64,000 nt of DNA from RUG572 sp964386385 (GCA_964386385.1 CAYLRN010000004.1:1-64000), one strand, 5' to 3'; positions 45,168 through 53,470 are shown, counted from the stretch's first letter. Program-made: numbers and translations. Notes: a model not told the origin generated them from the sequence alone.

Positions 45168-46415
45168 CTACGCGCGTTTGAGAAGCACGTCCTGCTCGTA
45201 CTTGAGCACGTCGGCCATCCAGTCCTGGTTGGAGGGCAGCTTCGCGCGGGCGCAGAACTCATCCCACACGGCCTCGAACGGATACGTCTTGAGCTCTTCC
45301 TGGAGGACGAGCTGCATCGTGTAGTCGTGGTCGTTCTGGAGCTGCCTGAGCGTGTCCGTCGGCTCAAGGAGGGCCTCGAGGAGCGCCTTCTGCATGTTGC
45401 GCATTCCAAGCACCCACGCCGCAATGCGGTTGATCGAGGCGTCGAAGTAGTCAAGCGCGATGATGAAGTTGCCAAGTCCGAGGCGCACCATCTCGTGCGC
45501 GGCGGCGCGGACGGAATCGTCGTAGCGGATCACGTGGTCGGAGTCCCAGCGCACCGGGCGCGACACGTGGAACGCCACCTTGCCGGAGAAGAGGAGGAGC
45601 GAGGAGATCTTGTCCGACACCGACTCGGACAGGTGGAAATGGCCCATGTCGAGCAGGCAGAGCAGGTTGTTCTTGAGCGCGTAGCCCATGTAGAACTCGT
45701 GCGAACCGGCCGTGCAGCTCTCCACGCCGATGCCGAAGAGCTTGGACTCGATTGTCGGAACGACGAGTTTCTTGTTGTACTTGTGCTTGAAGATCTTGTC
45801 GTAGGAGTCCTTCAGGCGCTTGCGCGGACCGAGGCGGTCCGTCGGGTCGTCCTTGAAGCCATCCGGCACCCAGAAGTTGACCGTGCAGGGGGACTTCAGC
45901 TCCTTGGCGAAGTACTCGGCGATCTTGAGGCACTGGACGCCGTGGCGGATCCAGAAGTTGCGGACCTTCGCGTCCTCGTGCGAGAGGGTGAGCCCCTGGG
46001 CGAGAGGATGCGAGAAGAACGTCGGGTTGAAGTCGATGCCGAGGCCGCGCGCCTTGGCGAATTCGACCCACTTGGCGAAGTGCTTCGGCTCAAGCTTGTC
46101 GCGGTCGACCTTCTTGCCGTCCTCGAAGATGGCGTAGCAGGCGTGGAGGTTGATGCGATGTCTGCCGGGGATGAGGGAGAGCGCCTTGTCGATGTCGGCC
46201 ATCAGCTCCTCCGGGGTGCGGGCCTTGCCTGGGTAGTTGCCCGTCGTCTGGATTCCGCCGGTGGCGCCGAGGTCGTTCTCGAACCCGCCGACGTCGTCGC
46301 CCTGCCAGCAGTGCATCGAAATCGGAATCTTGGAAAGCGCCTCAATGGCCTTCTCCGTGTCGACGCCGATACTGGCGTACTTCTCCTTCGCGGCTTCGTA
46401 GGTAGCCTTGCTCAT
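45168..46415 (-). CDS. rhaA: L-rhamnose isomerase
   Basis: 415 aa, the normal length. It converts L-rhamnose to L-rhamnulose. Recognisable family blocks: ISMHCWQGDDVGGFE, RINLHACYAI, GIDFNPTFFSHPLA, VPTIESKLFGIGVESCTAGSHEFYMGYA and LLDMGHFHLSESVSDKISSLL (metal ligands Glu, Asp, His). The start at 46415 has AAGGAG six bases before it. It is the first gene of the long minus-strand run; rhamnulokinase and aldolase were not found in the window. Confidence 0.95.
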   Translation of the reverse strand: MSKATYEAAKEKYASIGVDTEKAIEALSKIPISMHCWQGDDVGGFENDLGATGGIQTTGNYPGKARTPEELMADIDKALSLIPGRHRINLHACYAIFEDGKKVDRDKLEPKHFAKWVEFAKARGLGIDFNPTFFSHPLAQGLTLSHEDAKVRNFWIRHGVQCLKIAEYFAKELKSPCTVNFWVPDGFKDDPTDRLGPRKRLKDSYDKIFKHKYNKKLVVPTIESKLFGIGVESCTAGSHEFYMGYALKNNLLCLLDMGHFHLSESVSDKISSLLLFSGKVAFHVSRPVRWDSDHVIRYDDSVRAAAHEMVRLGLGNFIIALDYFDASINRIAAWVLGMRNMQKALLEALLEPTDTLRQLQNDHDYTMQLVLQEELKTYPFEAVWDEFCARAKLPSNQDWMADVLKYEQDVLLKRA

Positions 46416-46463
46416 CGCTTCTCCTTGTTGGTGGGCAAACGCCCGTTTTAAGAAATCGGCTCT

Positions 46464-46469
46464 AGTATA
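46464..46469 (-). promoter_or_regulatory. Putative -10 of rhaA
   Basis: TATACT on the minus strand, about 49 bases before the rhaA start. No convincing -35, which fits an activator-dependent promoter together with the palindrome at 46521-46544. Confidence 0.35.
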
Positions 46470-46520
46470 GCACAGAACGGAAACTGCCGCCACCCCCGCG
46501 GGCAACCGGGAAAGTTGGGA

Positions 46521-46544
46521 AAAGTACAGCATATGATGCACTTT
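46521..46544. promoter_or_regulatory. 24-bp palindromic operator between rhaA and the plus-strand operon
   Basis: Reads AAAGT.CA.CATATG.TG.ACTTT, with 20 of 24 positions symmetric about CATATG. It lies about 75 bases upstream of the inferred rhaA transcript start and about 45 upstream of the divergent -10. It is likely a dimer binding site for a sugar-responsive regulator not in the window. Confidence 0.5.
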
Positions 46545-46566
46545 CAGACGCGCCGCTTCACCGCTT

Positions 46567-46594
46567 GCAAGCGACGGCGGAAATGCGATATAAT
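46567..46594 (+). promoter_or_regulatory. Promoter for the gene at 46604
   Basis: A TTGCAA hexamer, an 18-bp spacer and a perfect TATAAT (46589-46594). The ATG at 46604 is nine bases further, leaving a leader of about 2 nt. Confidence 0.5.
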
Positions 46595-46603
46595 TCCGCC
46601 CCC

Positions 46604-46996
46604 ATGGACAACGCCGAAGAGACAACGCTTGAACTCGCCAAGGAGCGCCTGCGCCTGGAGCGCGAGGCGATCGCCGTCGAACGCGAACGCCTCGCCGCCG
46701 CCCGCGCGAACGCCGCGGCGGAGGCGAAGCTCGCCCGGAGGACGCGCCGCCCCGCCCTCGTGGCGGCCTCCCTCGTCCTCCTTTCGTCGCTTTGCTTCAC
46801 CGGCGGCCTTCTCGTCGGCTTCGCGATAATGGAGGGTCGCCAGCAGCGCCAGCGCGAGGAACGCCTGGCGAGGGCCCTTTCGCGCCTGGACAGCATCGCA
46901 GGCGGAGTGTCGACGAACTCCCCGATTGGAAACGCGGCGAACGAGACGCCCGCCGGCATGGCGCATCGCAACGTGTCCGTCCTCGTCATTCAGTAG
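46604..46996 (+). CDS. Small coiled-coil membrane protein heading the BatD cluster
   Basis: 130 aa, family not recognised. Residues 5-45 form a charged coiled coil (TTLELAKERLRLEREAIAVERERLAAARANAA). One membrane helix follows (PALVAASLVLLSSLCFTGGLLVGFAI), then a short basic and a polar tail. The start at 46604 is inferred from the TATAAT nine bases upstream; no Shine-Dalgarno is present. It is 19 bp before the BatD-type gene and may be part of the same membrane assembly. Confidence 0.65.
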   Translation: MDNAEETTLELAKERLRLEREAIAVERERLAAARANAAAEAKLARRTRRPALVAASLVLLSSLCFTGGLLVGFAIMEGRQQRQREERLARALSRLDSIAGGVSTNSPIGNAANETPAGMAHRNVSVLVIQ

Positions 46997-47015
46997 CGAA
47001 AAGGAGACCTCCGGC

Positions 47016-49130
47016 GTGGCAATGCGGAACTTCCCTGCAAAACTCCTCCTTCACGCGGCCCTTGCCGCGGCGTCCGCGGCGCACGGCTTCGAGCCGCGGG
47101 TCGAACTGACCGCGACGTCCACGAACCTCGTGGTGACGGAATCGACGTCCGTGGCGCTGCACCTGTACGTCCCGGTCCTTGAGCCGCCATACGAAAGGCA
47201 GTCGCCCGTAATCCCGAAACGCGCCCCGCACGTGCGAGCGGCGTTCCTCGACCTTGAATGGACTTCCCCCGCGCTGGACGTCGAGGGGCGGGCGCAGGGG
47301 CGGCTCTTCTCCGGCGCCGCGGGCGAACGCCGGCGCCGACGCGACGCGCCCGCGTTCGCCGTGAACGACTACGTCTCCGACAGCCCGTTCTCCGCATTCG
47401 ACGACCCGTTCGAGATGCTCGACGACGACTTCTTCGGCGGCGGAATGCTCGGCCCGAAACGCCAGCTCTTCGCATTCGACGTCTCGCGCGAAAAGGTCGG
47501 CGGCGAGGAGGCGTGGCACTTCTCCGCGACGCTTGCGCCATGGCGCGGAGCGGCTGCGGGAGTGGTGGACCTTGAGCCCGCGACGGTCCGCGTCCCGTAC
47601 GTCGCCGGCGTGAAGCGCGGACACGACCGCTTCGGGCGACCTGCGAACCGGGCGGAGATGAAGGAGGTCGTCCTGCGGACGAATCCGCTGCGCCTCGTCG
47701 TCTCCGAGCCGCCCGCAAAGGGCCGCCCCGCCGCGTTCTGCGGGGCGGTGGCGTCCAACTTCTCCGTACGCGCCACGCTGGACGCCAGCCTCTGCACCGC
47801 CGGCGACCCGCTGACGCTCACCGTCGACGTGTCCGGCCCCTCGGACCTCTCCCGCGTCCGCCCGCCGTCCCTCGCCGCGATTCCCGCCGGCTCCCCGTTC
47901 CGCGCCGACGAGGCGTCCGCCAGGACCGAGACGCTCGCGCAGTCCCGCCGGTTCACCTGGCGCGTCCGCGCCATAAGGCCCGGCACCGTGGAATTCCCCG
48001 CCCTTCCCGTCGCCTGGTACGACCTTGCCACGCGCTCGTACAAGACCTCCATGACCGACCCCATCCCCGTCCAGATCAAGGCCGGCGCGCAGGCCTCGCT
48101 TGGGGAACTCGACGACGCGGCGGACGAAGACGGCGCGTTCCCGACGCCGGACGGCCTTGTCCTCGACGCCGACGCATGGCGCCCGGCGCCCCTTCTCCCC
48201 CGCGCCCGCCTCTCGCTCGCAGTCTTCATCCTCGCTCCGATCCTCTTCCTCGCCGTCCGGCTCGCGCCGGCCGCGCGCCGCAAGATCGCGGCCCGCGCCG
48301 CAGTCCGCCGCAGGGATTCCGCGTATTCGCGTCTGGCGCGAACGCTGGCCGGACGCGACGCCGCGAAGAAGGCCGCCGCCATGCGCCGCTTCTTCGAAGT
48401 CCGCTACGGCGTGAACGGCGCCGCCGTAACCGCCGCCGACGCCCGCCGGCTGATGGCCGGCGACTTCACCGCGGACGAAACGAACGCCGTCGCGAACGCC
48501 CTGGCGGAACTTGAACGGACTGCGTTCTCCGCGCCAAAGGCGGTTGTCGGCGTCCTTCTCGCCGCGCTGGCCCTGCCGAACTTCGCCGCCCCCGCTCCGC
48601 AGTCAGGCGACGCGGACTTCACGTACCGCCGCGCAATGTCGCTCGCCATCAGGGCCGCCTCGCAGGAGGACTTCGCAAAGGCCGCCAAGGCCTACTCCGA
48701 GTGCGTCGAAAAGGGCGCAGGCTCCGCGGCCCTCTTCGCCGACCTCGGCGCCTGCGCGTTCTTCGCGGGCGACTTCCGCGCATCCCGCGCGGCGTTCGAG
48801 TGCGCCGAGCGCAGAAGCGGCGAATCGCCGTCCATCCGGCGCGGAATCCGCGCTGCGACGGCCAGGCTGAGGAACGACCCGCGCGCGGAACTTCCGCCCG
48901 TCCGCGTCTTCCTCGCGCCGCACTACCGTCTTTCGCTCGACACGCGCCTCCTGGCCGCCGCCGGAGCATGGGCGCTTCTATGGGCGTTCGCGCTCCTGCC
49001 GAAATGCGGCGCGCGGCGCTGGCTGATGGCGCTGTGCCTGACGGCGTTCATCGCCGCCGGGACGTCCGCCGCCGTTTCGCTCGCCGAGGACGCCGTGCAG
49101 AAGGGAGAACTTGCCAATGCCAATCGCTGA
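47016..49130 (+). CDS. BatD-type protein fused to a BatE-like TPR region
   Basis: 704 aa. The start is GTG at 47016, nine bases after AAGGAG; an ATG two codons later is further from that site. A signal peptide (LLLHAALAAASAAHG) is followed by BatD-type beta domains (VVTESTSVALHLYVPV, RATLDASLCTAGDPLTLTVDVSG, FTWRVRAIRPGTVEFPALPVAWYD). A helix near 400 (RLSLAVFILAPILFLAVRLAP) and a cytoplasmic part lead to a second membrane helix, then TPR-like repeats (DFAKAAKAYSECVEKGAGSAALFADLGACAFFAGDF), and two C-terminal helices. BatD/E usually act with BatA/B. Confidence 0.75.
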   Translation: MAMRNFPAKLLLHAALAAASAAHGFEPRVELTATSTNLVVTESTSVALHLYVPVLEPPYERQSPVIPKRAPHVRAAFLDLEWTSPALDVEGRAQGRLFSGAAGERRRRRDAPAFAVNDYVSDSPFSAFDDPFEMLDDDFFGGGMLGPKRQLFAFDVSREKVGGEEAWHFSATLAPWRGAAAGVVDLEPATVRVPYVAGVKRGHDRFGRPANRAEMKEVVLRTNPLRLVVSEPPAKGRPAAFCGAVASNFSVRATLDASLCTAGDPLTLTVDVSGPSDLSRVRPPSLAAIPAGSPFRADEASARTETLAQSRRFTWRVRAIRPGTVEFPALPVAWYDLATRSYKTSMTDPIPVQIKAGAQASLGELDDAADEDGAFPTPDGLVLDADAWRPAPLLPRARLSLAVFILAPILFLAVRLAPAARRKIAARAAVRRRDSAYSRLARTLAGRDAAKKAAAMRRFFEVRYGVNGAAVTAADARRLMAGDFTADETNAVANALAELERTAFSAPKAVVGVLLAALALPNFAAPAPQSGDADFTYRRAMSLAIRAASQEDFAKAAKAYSECVEKGAGSAALFADLGACAFFAGDFRASRAAFECAERRSGESPSIRRGIRAATARLRNDPRAELPPVRVFLAPHYRLSLDTRLLAAAGAWALLWAFALLPKCGARRWLMALCLTAFIAAGTSAAVSLAEDAVQKGELANANR

Positions 49131-50235
49131 ACTTCCGCTGACGCGGGCCGCCGCCGCCGCGCTCGCCGCCCTTTTCGCCGCCGCCGCGTCTGCGGACGCG
49201 CCTCCGTTCGACGCCGCCACGGCGTTTCGCCTTATGGCAAACCGCCCGGCGATCGCCGCCTCCGCGCGCATCGAACCGACGGAGGTCGTGGTCGGACAGC
49301 CCTGCGCCATAATCGTCGAACTGGCAATGGACAGGGGGCACGGCATCGAAATCGCCGACATAAGCGGCCTTCCGAAAGCGGAGACGGAGGCGGTCTATTC
49401 GCCGATCGAGAACCTGGCCGACGGCAGGCAGGCCGACGGCAAGGTCGTCAAGCGCCTCCGCATCCCCGCGCGGTTCACGGCCACGCGCGACGGCGACGTC
49501 GCACTTTCCCTGAGATGCGCCTCGTCGACGCGAATGCAGACCGGCGGCATGTCGTTCACCACGAAAAACGAAACGGACGTGAAGGCGCCGCCGTTCAGGG
49601 TCAAGGTAAACCCCCTCCCCGAAAAGGGACGTCCCCCCGCGTTCTCCGGCGCCGTCGGCGCCGACTTCCGCCTGACGCAGACCCTCTCCGCCTCCCGCGT
49701 CCACGTCGGCGACATCGTCACCGCCACGTACCGCCTCGACCACGACGGATACTTCCCGTCGAATTCCGTCCCGATCGTCGAAGGCCTTTCGCGCGAATTC
49801 AAGGCATACGACGTGAAGCAGACGGAATACGGGCCGCGCCACGCCGCCTGGACGCAGATTCTTGTCCCGCGCACCACCGAGGCCACCAACACCGCCGCCG
49901 TCGCCCTCTACTTCTACAACGTCCGGACAAAACGCTACGAGGTCGTCCGGACGCGCCCGCAGACGCTTGAATTCGTCTCCGGCGCGGCCGCGACGACGAA
50001 CAACGTCTCCGTGGTCGTCGCCGCGGAACGCGACGGAGACGCCGCGCCGCCAACCGGCGGCGGCGCGGCGGAGACGGACGGCAGAGCGAACGCCGCAATC
50101 GAACTTCGCCTCGCGCCGTCCGACTCCTCCCCCGTCGTCGCCAGGCTCCCCGCCGGCACTCCCGCGAAGGAGGTCGGCCGCCATCGCTCATGGCGCCGCC
50201 TTGAATCCGCCCGCGCAGCCGGCTGGACGAAGTAG
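49117..50235 (+). CDS. Second BatD-type exported protein with C-terminal SH3-like end
   Basis: 372 aa. The start at 49117 (MPIAELPLTRAAA) is nine bases after GGGAG and overlaps the preceding gene by 14 bp. After a signal peptide (AAAALAALFAAAASA) come two BatD-like beta domains (IEPTEVVVGQPCAIIVELAMD, LSASRVHVGDIVTATYRLDHDG). The last 60 residues (IELRLAPSDSSPVVARLPAGTPAKEV...WRRLESARAAGWTK) look like a bacterial SH3 domain, as found in BatE. The gene converges on the oxidoreductase at 50308. Confidence 0.72.
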   Translation: MPIAELPLTRAAAAALAALFAAAASADAPPFDAATAFRLMANRPAIAASARIEPTEVVVGQPCAIIVELAMDRGHGIEIADISGLPKAETEAVYSPIENLADGRQADGKVVKRLRIPARFTATRDGDVALSLRCASSTRMQTGGMSFTTKNETDVKAPPFRVKVNPLPEKGRPPAFSGAVGADFRLTQTLSASRVHVGDIVTATYRLDHDGYFPSNSVPIVEGLSREFKAYDVKQTEYGPRHAAWTQILVPRTTEATNTAAVALYFYNVRTKRYEVVRTRPQTLEFVSGAAATTNNVSVVVAAERDGDAAPPTGGGAAETDGRANAAIELRLAPSDSSPVVARLPAGTPAKEVGRHRSWRRLESARAAGWTK

Positions 50236-50290
50236 CGCCGCCGATTCGCCCGCCCCCGGCGTTTCCGGATTTTCCGGACATCCCGGCGCA

Positions 50291-50314
50291 CTTGCCCACT
50301 TGACGACTTAACCA
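50291..50314 (-). repeat. Octamer array, three degenerate units
   Basis: Plus-strand reading CTTGCCCA, CTTGACGA, CTTAACCA in exact 8-bp phase, covering the stop codon of the oxidoreductase gene. No hairpin element follows here, unlike at the other arrays. Confidence 0.45.
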
Positions 50315-51549
50315 AAGGCCGGGATCTTCAGCGTCTCACCGCCCTTCATGGCGGAAAGGTGGGCGTAGACGCCGGACACCGTCGTGTTCAGGGCGGTCAC
50401 CACGTCGACGCACGGCTTCCGGCCCAGCAGGATGGCGCGGATGAAGTCGTCGGTCAGATATCCGTGCGAACCGCCATGCGCCCCGGCGGGCATTCCCGGC
50501 GGCAGCTGCGGCTTGCAGCGCGCCACGCCTGCGACGAGCGCGTTGTCGCCCACGTAACGGTCGTTGCGGTAGTTGCCCTTCCGCCCCCAGCAGCGTCCGA
50601 CCTCGCCGCCCATGCCTGGCATGTCCCAGAAGACGCCCATCCTGGCCGCGCTTCCGTCCTCGCACTTGAAGAACGCGACTTCGGACGCATATGGGTTGCC
50701 GTAGCGGTTGCCCTTCGGCGTGTACAGCGGCCTGTCGCTCGGCTTTCCGATGCACGTCACCTCGGTGAAGCGCCTGTGCGTCACGCACGTGTAGAAGCCG
50801 TTGGAGTGGGTGGGATAGTACTGCGGCGGAAGACCCTGCCGCCAGCCGTTGAACGACCCGACGCCGGCGGCGCCCGGGGCGGTGTAGTGCCAGTACTCGC
50901 CTTCCGTGTAGGCGAGTTCGCCGAATCCGCCCGCATCGAATATGGCGCGCATTTCAAAGCACTGCGGACGAAACGCCGTCGTCTCGTTCATCTGGTAGAC
51001 CTTCCCGCTCTTCTTCACCGCCTCCAGAAGGTCGGGGATGAACTGCAGCTGCTCCCGCCCCAGGAGCGCGGGCACGGCCGAGCAGACGTGGAGTCCGCGG
51101 CGCAGCGCGAGAATGGCCAGACGCACGTGGCTTGGCGCGTCAGTTGCAATGTAGACCGCCTCAAGCCCCCTCTCCTTTTCGATCATCTCCTCGCACGACC
51201 CGTACGCGCGCGGCGCCTTCACGCGCTCCTGCAGCCGCCGCCGGTTTTCGGGAATCAGGTCCGTGCAGGCGACCACCTCCACGTTTGGATGGTTCTGAAA
51301 GCCGAACGCAGAGCCAAACGAGCAGACTCCCTCGCCCGCGATGCCCACGCGGACCCTGCGGTCCGAGAACGGCTTCCACGGCGTCTGATCCAGTTTCCCG
51401 ACGTTGACCTCGTCAAAGCCGGCAATCGCCTTTCCTCCCGCCGGCCTTGCCTGCGCTCCGCCCGCGGCCGCCGCGCCAAGCGCGACCGCGCCCATCAGAA
51501 AACCGCGCCGGCCAGTCGCCGGCCCTATCCCAGGATGTCGTCCGTCCAT
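50308..51549 (-). CDS. Tat-exported Gfo/Idh/MocA family oxidoreductase
   Basis: 413 aa. The twin-arginine signal GRRGFLMGAVALGAAAAGG spans residues 13-31. The Rossmann fold follows (VRVGIAGEGVCSFGSAFG; VEVVACTDLIPENRRR) and the family middle domain (VYQMNETTAFRPQCFEMRAI, YWHYTAPG). NAD(P)-binding and a sugar or cyclitol substrate are likely for this family; the exported forms are typical of PVC bacteria. The start at 51549 is favoured by GGAGG eight bases upstream; that site lies inside the longer reading from 51567. Confidence 0.82.
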   Translation of the reverse strand: MDGRHPGIGPATGRRGFLMGAVALGAAAAGGAQARPAGGKAIAGFDEVNVGKLDQTPWKPFSDRRVRVGIAGEGVCSFGSAFGFQNHPNVEVVACTDLIPENRRRLQERVKAPRAYGSCEEMIEKERGLEAVYIATDAPSHVRLAILALRRGLHVCSAVPALLGREQLQFIPDLLEAVKKSGKVYQMNETTAFRPQCFEMRAIFDAGGFGELAYTEGEYWHYTAPGAAGVGSFNGWRQGLPPQYYPTHSNGFYTCVTHRRFTEVTCIGKPSDRPLYTPKGNRYGNPYASEVAFFKCEDGSAARMGVFWDMPGMGGEVGRCWGRKGNYRNDRYVGDNALVAGVARCKPQLPPGMPAGAHGGSHGYLTDDFIRAILLGRKPCVDVVTALNTTVSGVYAHLSAMKGGETLKIPAFG

Positions 51550-51608
51550 GTTCGCAACCTCCGTCATTCGTTTCCGTTTGCAGTCTGCCGTCGCCGTTCC
51601 ATGCCTCC

Positions 51609-51614
51609 ATTATA
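51609..51614 (-). promoter_or_regulatory. -10 box of the Gfo/Idh gene
   Basis: Perfect TATAAT on the minus strand, about 60 bases before the start at 51549. The region where the -35 should be is occupied by the octamer array at 51615-51645. Confidence 0.5.
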
Positions 51615-51645
51615 GCATTAAGTGGTTAAGTGAGTAAGGATTAAG
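51615..51645 (+). repeat. Octamer array overlapping the -35 region
   Basis: On the plus strand GCATTAAG, TGGTTAAG, TGAGTAAG, then GATTAAG: four units near 8-bp phase. The GGTAGGG hairpin at 51650 follows within a few bases, the same polarity as elsewhere. Confidence 0.7.
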
Positions 51646-51649
51646 TTCC

Positions 51650-52129
51650 GGTAGGGCGCGACGTCCCGTCGCGCCGTTCCGCCCTCGGCGGCGCGTGAGG
51701 ACACACGCCCTCCCGAGAACGCCCCGTCACGCACCGATAAACCATGTCGCCATCGACACATGGGAGGGACGCGCTCCTGCGCGTCCGCCGCAAATGCCAC
51801 ACGGGATGGCGCGTATCCTCACGCGCCGTTGCGCTTGAAAGGGCAACTGAATGGCTGTCCCCGGCAGGGCGCGACGTCCCGTCGCGCCGTTCGTCCTCAG
51901 CGGCGCATGAGGACGAACGCCTCCCGGAACCGCCTTGCCACGCGCCCATAAAACACATTTTCATCGGCGGCGGCGGGGCGGGACGCCCCGCCCTACCGTG
52001 GAGGTTAAGTGATTAAGGGTTAAGCGGTTAAGTTGCGGATGGTTGACGCGACGTTCGAGATCCGGTAGGGCGGTCGCCCCACGACCGCCGCATCCGTCTG
52101 CGCATCGGTAGGGCGCACCGTCTCGTCCC
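51650..52129. repeat. Cluster of eight GC hairpin elements plus one fragment
   Basis: Elements at 51650-51676, 51689-51714, 51762-51787, 51803-51828, 51863-51889, 51901-51925, 51971-51998 and 52064-52090, and a fragment at 52107-52129. Orientation varies. Ends are nearly constant (GGxAGGG or GGGATGG ... CCG); stems differ and mostly keep pairing. Up to 52020 this stretch holds no gene. Confidence 0.85.
52003..52032 (+). repeat. Octamer array, four units
   Basis: GGTTAAGT, GATTAAGG, GTTAAGC, GGTTAAGT on the plus strand, close to 8-bp phase. The GGTAGGG hairpin at 52064 follows in the same direction. Confidence 0.7.
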
Positions 52130-52269
52130 ATCCCTTCGCGCTGAACGAGTACGTCTTGCCGGCAATCGACACCTTCACGGACAATGCCGTCCTTTCCGAT
52201 GCGGTTGGCCGTGATTTCGGCGTATGCCGCGCTTTCCTTTACCCTAAACGCCCTTCCCTTTTCCGTCAT
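52020..52269 (-). pseudogene. Frameshifted remnant of a third gene in the lipoprotein operon
   Basis: An ATG at 52269 overlaps the stop of the preceding lipoprotein gene (ATGA) and reads MTEKGRAFRVKESAAYAEITANRIGKDG in a protein-like style. A second frame then takes over with VKVSIAGKTYSFSAKGWDETVR. The tail to the stop at 52020 is encoded by hairpin and octamer repeats. It looks like a gene end overwritten by these elements and shifted in frame; the family is not recognised. A sequencing error could give the same picture. Confidence 0.4.
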
Positions 52270-52913
52270 TCGTCAAAGAAGCCGTCACGCTCCATTCGCC
52301 GAAGGAGCTCAGCCCAATGCTCTTCCGTCATCTCGTTTGCATGAGTCGCCGGCAGACCCGTGACCGGCATGACAAGAACAAACGGCGCCCATGTAATGGT
52401 TGTCAGGGCGCTTGACAGCCGATACGTCCTCTTCAACCCCTTCCTGTCGGACGCCTCGACGTAAAGCGTATAGACGTCATCCCCCCAGCATGGGACAATC
52501 GTCCACGTGAAACCGGAAAGCGCCGCGGCGAAAAGGCTCAGGCCGTTCCATGAATTCTGCTGCATGATGTCCATGCGGATGTCGTATTCGCGATTCGCCT
52601 CATTGGCAAAACGGCGAATCTCCGTAGTTCTGTGTGAAAACGCCCTTCTGAACTGCGAAATCGCCACGCTTTCGTCCTGTGGTCCAACCCATGCTCCCTT
52701 CAATTCCGTGGCGTCGTAGACGTCCTTGTCAAAGTCTGCGCTCGTGGAACACCGGCTTGTCCGGCGAAAACTGTACGCGATGCTCTTTGGAGTCCTGCCA
52801 TCTCCGGAAGCCGCAGAAGACATGGTGAATTTAGGGGCAATCGTGGAAATGCAGCCTGAACTCAGCATGATCGCCGCACAGACGGCCGCAATGCAAAATG
52901 GATTGTCTTTCAT
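52266..52913 (-). CDS. Hypothetical lipoprotein
   Basis: 215 aa. The lipobox LSSGC follows a short signal (MKDNPFCIAAVCAAIMLSSGC), so Cys21 should be lipidated. Further segments (FDKDVYDATELKGAWVGPQDESVAISQF, LSSALTTITWAPFVLVMPVTGLPA) do not match a family I recognise. The mid-region hydrophobic stretch (GLSLFAAALSGFTWTIVPC) could be membrane-associated. It starts on the stop codon of the upstream lipoprotein gene (ATGA). Confidence 0.65.
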   Translation of the reverse strand: MKDNPFCIAAVCAAIMLSSGCISTIAPKFTMSSAASGDGRTPKSIAYSFRRTSRCSTSADFDKDVYDATELKGAWVGPQDESVAISQFRRAFSHRTTEIRRFANEANREYDIRMDIMQQNSWNGLSLFAAALSGFTWTIVPCWGDDVYTLYVEASDRKGLKRTYRLSSALTTITWAPFVLVMPVTGLPATHANEMTEEHWAELLRRMERDGFFDE

Positions 52914-53470
52914 CTTTCAACTCCGGTGGAGGAACGTTCGGCGACCGGAATCCGGGAAACCGTCGCCTTTCTGTTGGTGGGCTGCGGCGGCAGTCGAGGA
53001 GACGACCACGGTAATGCGGCAAGCCTCTTTCCTTCGGGGGAATCCTGCGCAACAGAGCGGACGACCCTGTCATGCTCGTCATAGACCACATAGTAGACGT
53101 ATTCGGGATAGTCGGCGTTCATCATCTCGATTGGAGTTCCTATGAACTCCCACAGGAAAAGCGTCAGGTCGTCGCACAGGCAATGCGCCACGACACGAAG
53201 TATCTTCCATCTCATGCGAATGCCGTCGACAAACTGAATCTGCTCAACGTACTCTTTCCCATCGGCGCTCATGCCAACCGCGACGGGATGCCCATAGATT
53301 TCATCGATTTCCCGCTGCGTCTTGCCGGGGACAATGCCATCTGGAGGACGCGCAAGCGGAAGGCGCGCGGACATGAAGATTGAACATCCCGAAACAAGCA
53401 ATGCCAGCGCAGACATCGCGAATGGCAATCCAAAACCAGGCCTCACATTCAATTCCTTTCCTTTCAACAT
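52910..53470 (-). CDS. Hypothetical lipoprotein with SmpA/OmlA-like start
   Basis: 186 aa from the ATG at 53470; a GTG 8 codons later (VRPGFGLPF) is also possible. The lipobox LVSGC lies after MSALAL. The next stretch DGIVPGKTQREIDEIYGHPVAVGMSADGKEYVEQIQF resembles the small outer-membrane lipoproteins of the SmpA/BamE type (PGxTxxEVxxxxGxP), an inference from pattern only. The long reading from 53557 is rejected because it would begin upstream of the promoter at 53507-53535. Confidence 0.65.
   Translation of the reverse strand: MLKGKELNVRPGFGLPFAMSALALLVSGCSIFMSARLPLARPPDGIVPGKTQREIDEIYGHPVAVGMSADGKEYVEQIQFVDGIRMRWKILRVVAHCLCDDLTLFLWEFIGTPIEMMNADYPEYVYYVVYDEHDRVVRSVAQDSPEGKRLAALPWSSPRLPPQPTNRKATVSRIPVAERSSTGVER

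Noticed and set aside
41481..46451. A 1656-residue plus-strand frame opposite rhaA and the rhamnosidase
   Set aside because: It is an antisense frame of high-GC coding DNA, with Arg/His/Val-rich composition and no domain; the minus-strand genes are unmistakable.
50236..50307. Terminator between the converging genes at 50235 and 50308
   Set aside because: Only a short CCGGA/TCCGG stem with no T-run was seen.
51615..52032. TTAAG octamer arrays as integron attC sites (GTTRRRY/RYYYAAC cores)
   Set aside because: The units are direct repeats in one orientation without the paired inverted cores, and no integrase or cassette structure is present.
51650..52129. Hairpin cluster as a CRISPR array
   Set aside because: Spacing is irregular, orientation varies, and stems differ between copies; no cas gene is near.
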